NCBI GenBank assembly: GCA_902578115.1
Contig: CACHBR010000001.1
Span: 62,001 to 126,000 of the forward strand
Origin: an uncultured Pelagibacteraceae bacterium
GTDB taxonomy: Bacteria; Pseudomonadota; Alphaproteobacteria; Pelagibacterales; Pelagibacteraceae
Direction: 5' to 3'
Length of the DNA: 64,000 bases
Positions 43,739 through 52,568 of this stretch are shown one piece after another. Each line of letters opens with the position of its first letter. Position 1 is the stretch's first letter. Position numbers and translations under genes: made by a program. The notes under the pieces are model-generated. The model was not told the origin of the DNA and made no database searches. It saw nothing but the letters and a program-made list of their open reading frames with translations.

Positions 43739-44614
43739 ATGAAAAATAGAAAGCTTGGGATAATTGGTGGAAGCGGTTTATATAAAATGGAGGGTTTTGA
43801 AAAACCGAAGTGGAAAAAAGTAGATACTCCTTGGGGAAGCCCCTCTGACTCTGTGATGATAGCAAAATTTTATGGAAATGAGATATGTTTTATACCTCGA
43901 CACTCAAGAGGTCACAAAATAAGCCCCACAAATATAAACTTTAGAGCAAACATTGATGCTATGAAACAACTAGGGGTAACCGATCTAATATCTGTATCCG
44001 CTGTAGGTTCATTAAAAGGAAATTTAGACCCTGGAACATTTGTCATTGTTGATCAATTCATAGATAGAACTTTTTCAAGAGTAAAAACCTTCTTTGATAA
44101 CGAAATCGTTGCTCATGTATCAATGGCGCAGCCAACTAGCAAAATTTTAAGAGAATGTTGTGAAGAGGTACTAAAAAAACTTGATATAAAACATCAGATG
44201 GGAGGAACCTATGTAGTTATGGAAGGTCCCCAGTTCTCAACTTTTGCTGAGTCTAATTTGTATAGATCTTGGAAAGCTGACGTAATTGGTATGACAAACA
44301 TGCCTGAAGCAAAATTAGCAAGAGAAGCTGAAATTAGGTATTGCACGGTAGCAATGGTTACGGATTATGATTGTTGGCACTCTGAGCATGAAGAAGTAGA
44401 TGTAGCTATGGTTGTTAAAACTTTACAAAATAATGCATCTAATGCACAAAACATGATTAAAGAATTGATTAAAACCTACAAACAGTTCTATGATGAAAAA
44501 GATCCTGCAAACAATTGTTTGGATACAGCTATTATTACAGATCCAAAATTAATGACAAAACAAACTAAAGAAAAATTAAAACATATAGCTGGAAGAGTTT
44601 TTAAAAAGAAATGA
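43739..44614 (+). CDS. mtnP: S-methyl-5'-thioadenosine phosphorylase
   Basis: A 291-residue MTAP-family phosphorylase. Key segments are IGGSGLYKMEGFE near residue 9, PRHSRGHKISPTNINFRANI near residue 59, EGPQFSTFAESNLYR near residue 168 and GMTNMPEAKLAREAEI near residue 190. It splits methylthioadenosine to methylthioribose-1-phosphate and adenine. It overlaps mtnA by 4 bases (ATGA), so the two are coupled. Confidence 0.94.
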   Translation: MKNRKLGIIGGSGLYKMEGFEKPKWKKVDTPWGSPSDSVMIAKFYGNEICFIPRHSRGHKISPTNINFRANIDAMKQLGVTDLISVSAVGSLKGNLDPGTFVIVDQFIDRTFSRVKTFFDNEIVAHVSMAQPTSKILRECCEEVLKKLDIKHQMGGTYVVMEGPQFSTFAESNLYRSWKADVIGMTNMPEAKLAREAEIRYCTVAMVTDYDCWHSEHEEVDVAMVVKTLQNNASNAQNMIKELIKTYKQFYDEKDPANNCLDTAIITDPKLMTKQTKEKLKHIAGRVFKKK

Positions 44615-45681
44615 ATATAAACGGAAAAGCATTTAGAACTATATGGTTTGATAAAAATATTGTTAAAATAATTGACCAAACAAAACTTCCACATCAATTT
44701 ATTGTAAAAGAATTAAAAAGTGTTAAAGACGCAATTCTTGCGATTAAAAATATGGAAGTGAGAGGAGCGCCATTAATTGGAGCAACAGCAGCATACGGAA
44801 TGGTTTTATCAATAATTGAAAAGAATGATCAGTCTTTTTTAAAAAAATCGAGTGAAGATCTGATCAAATCAAGACCAACTGCAATAAATCTAAAATGGGC
44901 AGTTGATAGAATGATGAAAAAATTATCTGGAGTTAATAGTGAGGAAATTTTAAATATCGCTATAAAAGAAGCAAAAAATATTTGTGAAGAAGATGTTGGT
45001 TTTTGTAAGAATATTGGGGTTAATGGCTTAAAGATAATTGAGGAAATATCTAAAAAAAAGAAAGATACAATAAATATCTTAACTCATTGTAACGCTGGTT
45101 GGTTGGCAACTATTGATTGGGGAACTGCAACTTCTCCAATATATCATGCTCATAAAAAAGGTATTAAAGTTCATGTTTGGGTAGACGAAACAAGACCTAG
45201 AAACCAAGGGGCCAATCTTACATCATATGAACTAAATGAGGAGGGAATATCAAATACAATAATTACTGATAATGCAGGTGGTATTTTAATGCAAAGGGGA
45301 CAAGTAGACATTTGTATAGTTGGAACTGACAGAACTTTATCTAACGGGGATGTTTGTAATAAAATTGGAACTTATCTAAAAGCTCTTGCTGCACATGATA
45401 ACAAGGTCCCTTTTTATGTGGCATTACCTAGTTCAACAATAGACTGGAATATAAAAAATTCTAAAGATATTCCAATCGAAGAGAGAAATTCCGAAGAACT
45501 CTCCCATGTAGAGGGGTTAGATAAAAATAATAAATTAACAAAAGTTCTAATTTATCCAAAAAAAAGTCAATCAATGAATTTAGCATTTGATATTACCCCG
45601 GCCAAGTATGTAACGGGCCTAATCACAGAAAAAGGTGTTTGTAATGCATCAAAGGAGGGATTAGAAAGTTTATTTAAATGA
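44611..45681 (+). CDS. mtnA: methylthioribose-1-phosphate isomerase
   Basis: A 356-residue isomerase of the eIF2B-related family that converts methylthioribose-1-phosphate to methylthioribulose-1-phosphate. The catalytic Cys is in ILTHCNAGWLATIDWG near residue 158 and the catalytic Asp in IVGTDRTLSNGDVCNKIGT near residue 240. RGAPLIGATAAYGM near residue 52 is conserved. It lies between mtnP and an ECHDC3-like gene, each overlapped by 4 bases. The classical next enzymes MtnBCD are not visible, so its product may go elsewhere. Confidence 0.94.
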   Translation: MNINGKAFRTIWFDKNIVKIIDQTKLPHQFIVKELKSVKDAILAIKNMEVRGAPLIGATAAYGMVLSIIEKNDQSFLKKSSEDLIKSRPTAINLKWAVDRMMKKLSGVNSEEILNIAIKEAKNICEEDVGFCKNIGVNGLKIIEEISKKKKDTINILTHCNAGWLATIDWGTATSPIYHAHKKGIKVHVWVDETRPRNQGANLTSYELNEEGISNTIITDNAGGILMQRGQVDICIVGTDRTLSNGDVCNKIGTYLKALAAHDNKVPFYVALPSSTIDWNIKNSKDIPIEERNSEELSHVEGLDKNNKLTKVLIYPKKSQSMNLAFDITPAKYVTGLITEKGVCNASKEGLESLFK

Positions 45682-46463
45682 AAAACAATTCTTATACACT
45701 TTTACAAGGATCAAATAGCGGTATAACTAGACTAAAATTAAACGATCCAGGGACATATAATTCTTTATCAACTAGTATGTTGAAATCATTAATAAGTAGA
45801 TTTAAAGAGCTCGATAAAGATCAAAAAACTAGAGTCATCATTATTGAAGGTTCAGGAAAGGGCTTTAGTGCTGGCCATAATTTGAAAGAGGTAAAATCTT
45901 TAAAAGGGAAACCAAATTATAAAAAACTATTTGAATTATGCTCAGAACTTATGATGGATATAATAAATTGCAATAAACCAGTTATTGCAAAAGTACATGG
46001 CGCAGCATTTGCAGCAGGGTGTCAATTAGTTGCTACCTGCGATTTAGCATTGAGTACTGATGATGCAATTTTTTCAACACCTGGTGTTAACATAGGTCTT
46101 TTCTGCAGCACCCCAATGGTTGCTTTAAGCAGAAATGTTGCAAGAAAGAAAGCAATGCGAATGCTTTTAACAGGTGAACCAGTCAGTGCTAATCATGCTA
46201 AAGATATCGGTTTAATAAATGATTACTTTAGAAATGATAATTTAGAAGAGGAAGTTGTAAAGTTAGCAGAAAATATTTCTTCAAAGTCTAAAAAAATTAT
46301 AAAAATTGGAAAAAAAGCTTTCTATAAGCAATTAGAAATGCCTTTAGATAAAGCCTATAAATATACAAGCCAAGTTATGAGTGAAAATATGATGGCTCTT
46401 GATGCAAAGGAGGGAATATCTGCTTTCATTGAGAAAAGAAAACCAAATTGGAAAGATAAATGA
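45678..46463 (+). CDS. ECHDC3-like crotonase-fold protein
   Basis: A 261-residue enoyl-CoA hydratase/isomerase-family protein. The oxyanion-hole region is FSAGHNLKEVKSL near residue 61 and AAFAAGCQLVATCDLAL near residue 114, and GVNIGLFCSTPMVALSRNV near residue 138 is the signature of the ECHDC3 subgroup. The two catalytic glutamates of true hydratases (in the GCEL and QPEI contexts) are Gln and Gly-like here, so water addition is unlikely. It sits in the mtnP-mtnA operon, overlapped by 4 bases on each side. Reaction unknown. Confidence 0.85.
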   Translation: MKNNSYTLLQGSNSGITRLKLNDPGTYNSLSTSMLKSLISRFKELDKDQKTRVIIIEGSGKGFSAGHNLKEVKSLKGKPNYKKLFELCSELMMDIINCNKPVIAKVHGAAFAAGCQLVATCDLALSTDDAIFSTPGVNIGLFCSTPMVALSRNVARKKAMRMLLTGEPVSANHAKDIGLINDYFRNDNLEEEVVKLAENISSKSKKIIKIGKKAFYKQLEMPLDKAYKYTSQVMSENMMALDAKEGISAFIEKRKPNWKDK

Positions 46464-46933
46464 CATCAGATAATTTAATTAAAGAAACACTTCAGACTTC
46501 TAAAATCATAGCAATGGTTGGAGCAAGTGTTCCTAAGGAAAATGAAGCAGTTGCCAAAATGAGACTAAAGCCCTCGATCATTGTTATGAAATATCTTTTG
46601 GAATTTGGATACAAAGTTATACCTGTAAACCCATTTTCAGTTGGAAAAAAAGTTAATGGAGAAACAATAGTTGAAAAATTAGAGGATATTTCTTCACAAA
46701 TAGATATTGTAAATGTTTTTAGACCATCCAAAGAAACTCCTGATATAGCAAAAAACGCAATTAAAGTTGGAGCCAAGACACTGTGGTTACAGTTTGGAAT
46801 TCAAAACAATGAGGCTGAGGAGATCTCCAAATCCGCTGGACTGACTTGCATTATGAATAAATGTATAAAACAAGAATATCAAAGATTGTTTTTAAAAATG
46901 AAACCAGTTTTCCCAGTTCTCTTGAACGATTAA
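46460..46933 (+). CDS. CoA-binding protein (YccU/CoA_binding_2 type)
   Basis: A 157-residue Rossmann-fold protein. IAMVGASVPKENEAVAK near residue 16 and the segment YKVIPVNPFSVGKKVNGETIV near residue 47 (core VIPVNP) mark the CoA-binding domain found in acyl-CoA synthetases and in YccU. VFRPSKETPDIAKNAI follows, then LWLQFGIQNNEAEEI. The stand-alone domain has no known enzymatic role. It overlaps the ECHDC3-like gene by 4 bases. Confidence 0.82.
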   Translation: MTSDNLIKETLQTSKIIAMVGASVPKENEAVAKMRLKPSIIVMKYLLEFGYKVIPVNPFSVGKKVNGETIVEKLEDISSQIDIVNVFRPSKETPDIAKNAIKVGAKTLWLQFGIQNNEAEEISKSAGLTCIMNKCIKQEYQRLFLKMKPVFPVLLND

Positions 46934-46939
46934 TAAAAT

Positions 46940-48973
46940 TTACCTTAAAGAAGCAGCAATGTTACCGCCATCAACTGTAAGCACAGCTCCAGTTGTTTTT
47001 TTCGAAACTGCAAGATGAAAAAATGCTTTTGCAACATCTTCAGCCTTTACCTCATTAGACAATAAATTTCCTCTCATGTAAGTGTCAGCACTTACAGATC
47101 TAGCTTTTGCTCTTGTCTTAATCATTTTACCAGTCATAAGACCACTTTTTATTCTATCAGCATTCACTCCATTAGATCTTATACCTATAGATCCATAATC
47201 AACGGCGTATTGTTTACACAAGCTTAATAAAGCTGATTTAGGTAAACCGTATGGTCCAAAATTTTTTCCAGGATTGACAGATTGTTTTGAAATATTGAAT
47301 AATAAACAACCATTAATATTTTGTTTTTTCATAATTTTGATCGCTTCAGAAGCACAGTTTTGATGGGAGAAAAAATTAATTTCAAAACTTTTTCTTAATA
47401 TCTCATCACTTACTTCACCTATAGCTCCTCCTGGTGCAGCTCCTGCATTTGATATTAAAATATCAAATCCACCAAACTTTTCACAAATTATTTTAAAGGC
47501 TTTTTTTACACTTTTTTTATTTGTAACATCACAATGTATACAAAGGTCTTTAATTTTTAATTGAACTTCTTTTAGACGATTAAGATCGTTATCTAGCAAA
47601 ACAACTTCTGCTCCGTAACTTTTAAATATTTTATAGGTTTCAAAACCAATTGTTCCTGTGGCTCCAGTTATAACAACGATATTTCCCTCTAAAAGTTTTT
47701 TCTTTTTTTTAATCTTAGCTTGCTCCAACGACCAATATTCAACATCAAAAAGATCTTTCTCTGGTATAAATTTATACGAAGACGTTTCTTCAACGGAACT
47801 AATTACTTTTGCATTAGTTTCTGTCAAGTCACCCGCTATTTCGGCTGAACCAAGATCTTTACCAACGCTAAACATCCCAACATTTTGTACAAGAACTACT
47901 CTTGGTGACGTATCTAACATAACTTTTTTACCTTTAACTTTTTTACTATTTACTTTGAAATAATTTACATATTTTTTTCTATAATTTTCAAAAGCTTTTT
48001 CTGCAGTCTTTTTAAAATCATCTATAGATGAATTTTTTTTAGGTGTAATAATAAGAGGGAATGGTTTTACCCTTATAACATGATCAGGTGTTGCTGTACC
48101 TTTTGATGTATAAGTTCTGACGTTTTTACCATTTATGAAATATTTAAGATGTTTATTTAATCTGTAATTAATCACAAATTTTTGATCTTTATTTTCTGAC
48201 AAAAGACCCCTTACTATCGGCGCAATATCATGCGGGTTAAATTTAATATTATTTTTTTTAATTTGTTTTATTTTTTTTGATTTTAATTTTTTAACAGCTC
48301 TTTCTGCCTTAGAAACGTATTGAATCATTAAGTCGTAAGCTTTTTTACAATCATTAGAGAAAGTAAAAATTCCGTGATTCATAAGTATTAGACATTCGAT
48401 ATCTGGATTTTCAGAATAAATCTCATTCACTTTTTTCGCTAACATAAAACCAGGCATTACATAAGGAACTATGCTAGCCTTTTTTCCAAATATTTTTTTA
48501 CTTAAATTTAGTCCTCCTGGTCTATTAGTTACATTCATTACGGCATCAGCATGTGTGTGGTCCACATATTTATAAGGCAAGAAGGCATGTAGAAATGTTT
48601 CTACAGAAGGATTTGGTGATTTAATATCTATTAAATTTCTTTTTTGAAAAGCAACCATATCCTCGTCTGACAAATATTTTTTCTTTCTAAGACTTAAAAG
48701 GGGATCTAATTTTACTGCCGGAAGACCAGGTGGTTCAATGTCTGCCATATCCCATCCACTACCTTTGACACATAAAACATTATATTTTTTCCCGTCTATA
48801 TCGTTAATCGTAGTTTTTACAGATGTATTACCCCCGCCATGAAGAACAAGTTCAGGATTTCTTCCAAGAAGACGAGTTGTATAAACTCTTAAGGCCAAAT
48901 CCTTAGAAAAACCAAGTTTTTTGTACTTTTTTACATAACGATTTGCAATTTTGTTTGACCAACTATTTTTCAA
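46940..48973 (-). CDS. class II aldolase / short-chain dehydrogenase fusion (RhaD-like)
   Basis: A 678-residue bifunctional protein. Residues 1-400 form a class II aldolase/adducin domain with LHGGGNTSVKTTI near residue 43 and the zinc-binding DHTHADAVMNVTNRP near residue 137. Residues about 425-678 are an SDR with VVITGATGTIGFETYKI and the YGLPKSALL Tyr-x3-Lys pair. The family includes rhamnulose-1-phosphate aldolase/lactaldehyde dehydrogenase fusions. The start is TTG at 48973, six bases after GGAG; the in-frame TTG at 48979 is only one base from it. No rhamnose kinase or isomerase is nearby, so another ketose-1-phosphate may be the substrate. Confidence 0.85.
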   Translation of the reverse strand: MKNSWSNKIANRYVKKYKKLGFSKDLALRVYTTRLLGRNPELVLHGGGNTSVKTTINDIDGKKYNVLCVKGSGWDMADIEPPGLPAVKLDPLLSLRKKKYLSDEDMVAFQKRNLIDIKSPNPSVETFLHAFLPYKYVDHTHADAVMNVTNRPGGLNLSKKIFGKKASIVPYVMPGFMLAKKVNEIYSENPDIECLILMNHGIFTFSNDCKKAYDLMIQYVSKAERAVKKLKSKKIKQIKKNNIKFNPHDIAPIVRGLLSENKDQKFVINYRLNKHLKYFINGKNVRTYTSKGTATPDHVIRVKPFPLIITPKKNSSIDDFKKTAEKAFENYRKKYVNYFKVNSKKVKGKKVMLDTSPRVVLVQNVGMFSVGKDLGSAEIAGDLTETNAKVISSVEETSSYKFIPEKDLFDVEYWSLEQAKIKKKKKLLEGNIVVITGATGTIGFETYKIFKSYGAEVVLLDNDLNRLKEVQLKIKDLCIHCDVTNKKSVKKAFKIICEKFGGFDILISNAGAAPGGAIGEVSDEILRKSFEINFFSHQNCASEAIKIMKKQNINGCLLFNISKQSVNPGKNFGPYGLPKSALLSLCKQYAVDYGSIGIRSNGVNADRIKSGLMTGKMIKTRAKARSVSADTYMRGNLLSNEVKAEDVAKAFFHLAVSKKTTGAVLTVDGGNIAASLR

Positions 48974-49010
48974 AATCAATCTCCTTTTTTATTAACAAGA
49001 ATATTTTTAG

Positions 49011-49060
49011 TTGTAAAAAATTAAATAACAAGTATAAAAAAAATAATAAGTATAAAAAAG
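49011..49060 (+). promoter_or_regulatory. possible promoter of the SpeD-SpeE gene with duplicated -10
   Basis: TTGTAA at 49011-49016 and TATAAA at 49033-49038 are 16 bases apart; a second TATAAA at 49051-49056 arises from the tandem 18-base repeat. The gene starts at 49083. Support is by motif only. Confidence 0.35.
49025..49060 (+). repeat. tandem 18-base direct repeat upstream of the SpeD-SpeE gene
   Basis: The units 49025-49042 and 49043-49060 are identical except for two bases (C to T in the fifth position and the last base A to G). Each contains AAGTATAAAAAA. It duplicates the -10-like element. Confidence 0.7.
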
Positions 49061-49082
49061 AGTTGTTAAAAAGGTTAATACA

Positions 49083-50132
49083 ATGAAGAAAGTTGGAGAA
49101 CACGTAACGATAGATTTTTTAGGCGTAAAAAGAGATTACGCCCCCGACTTTTATAATAAAGTTATACATAAAATAGCAAAAAAAGCCAAAATTGAAGTCC
49201 TAAACATCGCAGAAAAAATATTTAAACCTCAAGGATATACTTGTTTAGCACTTCTAGCAGAGAGTCATATGAGTTTTCATACTTTTCCTGAAAAAGGTAT
49301 AATTAGTTTTGATTTCTTTACATGTGGAAAGATCTCACCTACTGCAGCATTGGATATACTTAAAGAAGAGATCAAGCATGAAAGAGCTGTGGTAAGAAGT
49401 TTTGATAGAAGCAACAAAGGAATTTACGAAGACATATATAGTACACCTGGACATAAAAAATACTATGTTGTGAGTGATGTATTAGAAAACTTTGTATCTA
49501 AAGCAGGACAACATATTGAAATTCTAAAATTAGAAGAGTTTGGACCAGCTTTATTTATCGATAGTGAATTACAGGTTGCAGAAAAAGACGAAAAAAAATA
49601 TAGCGGTCAATTTGTTGGATCTGCTATGAATTTATCTAAAAATAATTCCAGTGCTGCAATAATAGGTGGTGGTGATGGCGGAGTTGCTAGAGAATTATCT
49701 TCAAAAGGATTTGATTTAATTGATTGGTACGAGTTAGATCCTGAAGTAGTAAAAGTTTGTCAAAAACATCTCGTAAAAGTTTGTGGAGACGTTAAAGCTA
49801 ATAACAAGGTTAAAACTTATTGGGGAGATGCTTTTGAAAGTATTAAAAAAGTAAAAGACTCAAAGTATGACAAAATTTTCGTAGATTTAAACGATGATCA
49901 GTTTTGTATCGACTTAGCTGCAAAAAATATGAAGGGGTTAAAAAGAATACTTAAGCCAGGTGGAATAATCACAGCTCAAGTTGGATGTATGTCAAAAAAA
50001 CCTAAACAAGTCAAAAATTGGCTAGAGTTATTAAAAAATAACTTTGGTAACGTAACTCTTGATGAGATTTTTATTCCAAGTTTTGATTGTAGATGGAATT
50101 TTGCTTCTTCCTCAAATAAGAATCAGTCTTAG
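49083..50132 (+). CDS. AdoMet decarboxylase-aminopropyltransferase fusion (SpeD-SpeE)
   Basis: A 349-residue fusion. Residues 1-115 are a class 1b SpeD: the self-cleaving site is LLAESHMSFHTFPE (Glu60-Ser61, with His66) and FDFFTCG carries Cys81; these match the Ser63, His68 and Cys83 of the Thermotoga enzyme with an offset of two. Residues about 120-349 are a SpeE-like aminopropyltransferase with IIGGGDGGVAREL, WYELDPEVV and FVDLNDDQ, the last holding the catalytic Asp. The usual YHE and GP elements are changed (KYSGQF, DDQFC), so the amine acceptor could differ from putrescine. The pyruvoyl cleavage would release the N-terminal beta chain. It yields methylthioadenosine, which mtnP recycles. 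Confidence 0.86.
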   Translation: MKKVGEHVTIDFLGVKRDYAPDFYNKVIHKIAKKAKIEVLNIAEKIFKPQGYTCLALLAESHMSFHTFPEKGIISFDFFTCGKISPTAALDILKEEIKHERAVVRSFDRSNKGIYEDIYSTPGHKKYYVVSDVLENFVSKAGQHIEILKLEEFGPALFIDSELQVAEKDEKKYSGQFVGSAMNLSKNNSSAAIIGGGDGGVARELSSKGFDLIDWYELDPEVVKVCQKHLVKVCGDVKANNKVKTYWGDAFESIKKVKDSKYDKIFVDLNDDQFCIDLAAKNMKGLKRILKPGGIITAQVGCMSKKPKQVKNWLELLKNNFGNVTLDEIFIPSFDCRWNFASSSNKNQS

Positions 50133-50515
50133 TATTTAGTATACTCTTTAACTTCTTCAATATTAGACCCAAATGATCTATTTATCTCTTTTTTAACCTT
50201 CGCTCTTTTGTCATTCATAAAATGAACATCTCTTGATACTTGAATAAATTTATCTCCAAAATCAGAATTTTTTTCCAACAATCTTTTTTCATTTTCTATA
50301 TTCCAAAGCTTTTCGTTTATTAATTTAAGATCATTAAAAAGCTGTTTATATTTCTCCAAATTAATATTCTCTATATTTATAGATTTTAGACTTTGATATT
50401 CTTTTTTAATAGTATTAAGCGATTCTTTATTAATTATTTTTTCCATTTTAATCTCTAAAATAGTTATTTTATCCGCTAATTCACCTAGAGAAATTTCAGC
50501 TAAAATTTTTTTCAT
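50129..50515 (-). CDS. DUF6165-like protein
   Basis: A 128-residue, highly charged, mostly helical protein. The N-terminus LAEISLGELADKITILEIKMEKI matches the start of the DUF6165 family (GELxDKITILEIK). No signal peptide or membrane segment. Proteins of this family often accompany LPS glycosyltransferases, and here a GT9 gene is divergent with 34 bases between starts. Function unknown. It is convergent with the SpeD-SpeE gene, overlapping by 4 bases. Confidence 0.75.
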   Translation of the reverse strand: MKKILAEISLGELADKITILEIKMEKIINKESLNTIKKEYQSLKSINIENINLEKYKQLFNDLKLINEKLWNIENEKRLLEKNSDFGDKFIQVSRDVHFMNDKRAKVKKEINRSFGSNIEEVKEYTKY

Positions 50516-50549
50516 TGAATTTTTATAAATTATGTTATTTTAACTTTTA

Positions 50550-51488
50550 ATGTCAAATATATTGATTATCAAGCATGGTTCTTTAGGTGATTTAATTCAA
50601 GCAAATGGAGCTATGAAAGACATCAAAGAGTCTTTCCCAGATGATACTGTTCTTTTACTTACGACACCTCCGTATGTAAATTTTATGTCAAACTGTCCAT
50701 ACCTAAATGGTGTTCTAATAGATAAAAGACTTCCGAGATGGAATATATTTTATTTGTTGAAATTAAAAAAAATGTTATCGAGATTTTCTTTTAAAAAAGT
50801 ATTTGATTTACAAAATTCCTCAAGAACCAATTTCTATAGAAATTTTTTTTTTAAAGGAGTTGATTGGTCAAGTACTGAGACATCATTGGAACAAGGGCAA
50901 AAAAAATTAGACTTCGATAAAGAGCCGGTTTTAAAAAGAATGAAAATTCAATTACAAAAAAGCGATGTTAAAATTAATTATACAGAAAATTTAGATTTAA
51001 AATGGGCATTAAAAAACATTAAACCTTTAATTAATCAACATATAGATAAGAATTACATTGCATTATTTCCTTTTAGTTCACAAAAACATAGAAATAAAGT
51101 ATGGCCTTATTTTTATGAACTCATACAAGAAATGAAAACTATCTTTGGTCAAAGATATAATATCGTGCTTGCCCCAGGACCAAATGAAATAGAAAAAGCA
51201 AAAAAATTAAATACAAATATTATTTTAAATAATGGTAAAGCTTTAAATTTAATTGAGCTTGTAAGTTTTATCAATGAAGCAAGTTATGTAATATCAAATG
51301 ATACTGGACCAGCTCATATATCATCGCACTTGAACAAAAAAGGATTAGCTTTATTTGGTGGTCATACATCTTCAAAAAAAGTTAGTATTGGTGAAAACAA
51401 CATGCAGGTCTTAGAAGTAAATAATTTTAAAGATTTAAAAGTTAGAATGGTTATTGATAAAATTAAATCAGATTTAAATCAAATTTAA
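50550..51488 (+). CDS. LPS heptosyltransferase (GT9)
   Basis: A 312-residue GT-B enzyme of the ADP-heptose:LPS heptosyltransferase family. The N-terminus ILIIKHGSLGDLIQANGAMKDIK contains the acceptor-base region, and the C-terminal donor region is VISNDTGPAHISSHLNKKGLALFGGHTSS (core SNDTGPAHI). It is the standard WaaC/WaaF layout, though shorter. It adds a heptose to the inner LPS core on the cytoplasmic face. It is convergent with the GT4 gene by 15 bases. Whether it uses ADP- or GDP-heptose is not evident. Confidence 0.88.
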   Translation: MSNILIIKHGSLGDLIQANGAMKDIKESFPDDTVLLLTTPPYVNFMSNCPYLNGVLIDKRLPRWNIFYLLKLKKMLSRFSFKKVFDLQNSSRTNFYRNFFFKGVDWSSTETSLEQGQKKLDFDKEPVLKRMKIQLQKSDVKINYTENLDLKWALKNIKPLINQHIDKNYIALFPFSSQKHRNKVWPYFYELIQEMKTIFGQRYNIVLAPGPNEIEKAKKLNTNIILNNGKALNLIELVSFINEASYVISNDTGPAHISSHLNKKGLALFGGHTSSKKVSIGENNMQVLEVNNFKDLKVRMVIDKIKSDLNQI

Positions 51489-52568
51489 ATACTGTCTAAT
51501 TATTTTTTTCCAGGTAAAATTTTCTGAAAATTTAATAGCATTTGATCCAAATTTTTTATAATTATCGTTATTAAAAAATTCTATAATACTGTTATATATT
51601 TCACTTATATCTTGGCCGTTACATAATAAGCCAGTTTCATTATTTTTAATAGCGTCTTCAGCTCCACCATCTTTTCCTCCAATTGACCCTACTCCGTAAC
51701 TAGCAGCTTCAATGAAAGATATTCCAAAACCTTCCACAGACTTTTTATCTACTATTGATGGCATTAAAAACAAATTAGATTTTTGCATGAGAGATACTTT
51801 TAATTTTTGGTCAATATTATTTAGAAACACTACCTGGTTTTCTAATTTAAGTTCTTTGACTAGTGAGTGTAATCGTTTTTTTTCATCACCATCGCCAATT
51901 ATAATATATTTAATTTTTGGAAATCTTTCTTTTAAATTTCTTATACACATTAAAATATTTTGATGATTCTTTCTTTTTTCTAGCCTTGCCACAGTTAAAA
52001 TTTTTGGGAAGCTATTACCAAAAAACTTCTCGGATTCCTTACTAAATTTATCCTCAATATTTAAAGGCTCATCATGCCCAGGGTGAATAATATGAATTTT
52101 TTTTTCAGGTAACCCAATATTTATAGCCAACTTCTTTGTGAAATTAGAATTTGCAATAATAAATTTTACTTTCTCAAGTGAAGTTAAAACTCTTTTATTT
52201 AAACCAGAATTCTTTTCATGATTTATCTCTTTTGAGTGAACAAGACAGAAATTAGGAATATTTTTTAAAATATCTGAATTTATTTTTTCAGTGCTTTTCC
52301 AATGATCAAAAAAAATTGATCTTATATTTTTATTTTCTCTTACAAATTCTGAAATTCTATTAGCTTTTCTGTACTTTCTAAAAAGTTTAAATCCTCCAAA
52401 CCTCTCAATTGTAGCTTTTGAAGATTTGTCATATTCTTCATATTTATCAGTCTTATCCGCAAAAACTTTTACAGGACCGTGATTAATCAATGCTGTGGCT
52501 AAACCACCGATTAAATTTTGCATACCCCCAACTTCTGGTGGAAAGTTTCTCGTAGAAATAAGAAACAT
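51474..52568 (-). CDS. family 4 glycosyltransferase
   Basis: A 364-residue GT-B enzyme. The C-terminal domain has KILTVARLEKRKNHQNIL near residue 189, GDGDEKKRLHSLVKEL near residue 225, and the donor-site pattern VEGFGISFIEAASYGVGSIGGKDGGAEDAI near residue 275 (core EGFGISFIEAA, the EX7E motif). The N-terminus is STRNFPPEVGGMQNLIGGLA. Cytoplasmic. It belongs to the LPS/surface-glycan group with the adjacent GT9 gene. It ends one base after the redoxin gene start region. Confidence 0.9.
   Translation of the reverse strand: MFLISTRNFPPEVGGMQNLIGGLATALINHGPVKVFADKTDKYEEYDKSSKATIERFGGFKLFRKYRKANRISEFVRENKNIRSIFFDHWKSTEKINSDILKNIPNFCLVHSKEINHEKNSGLNKRVLTSLEKVKFIIANSNFTKKLAINIGLPEKKIHIIHPGHDEPLNIEDKFSKESEKFFGNSFPKILTVARLEKRKNHQNILMCIRNLKERFPKIKYIIIGDGDEKKRLHSLVKELKLENQVVFLNNIDQKLKVSLMQKSNLFLMPSIVDKKSVEGFGISFIEAASYGVGSIGGKDGGAEDAIKNNETGLLCNGQDISEIYNSIIEFFNNDNYKKFGSNAIKFSENFTWKKIIRQYLNLI

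Noticed and set aside
46940-48973. Start of the aldolase-SDR gene at TTG 48979
   Set aside because: The GGAG site is only one base away from it; TTG at 48973 has six-base spacing.
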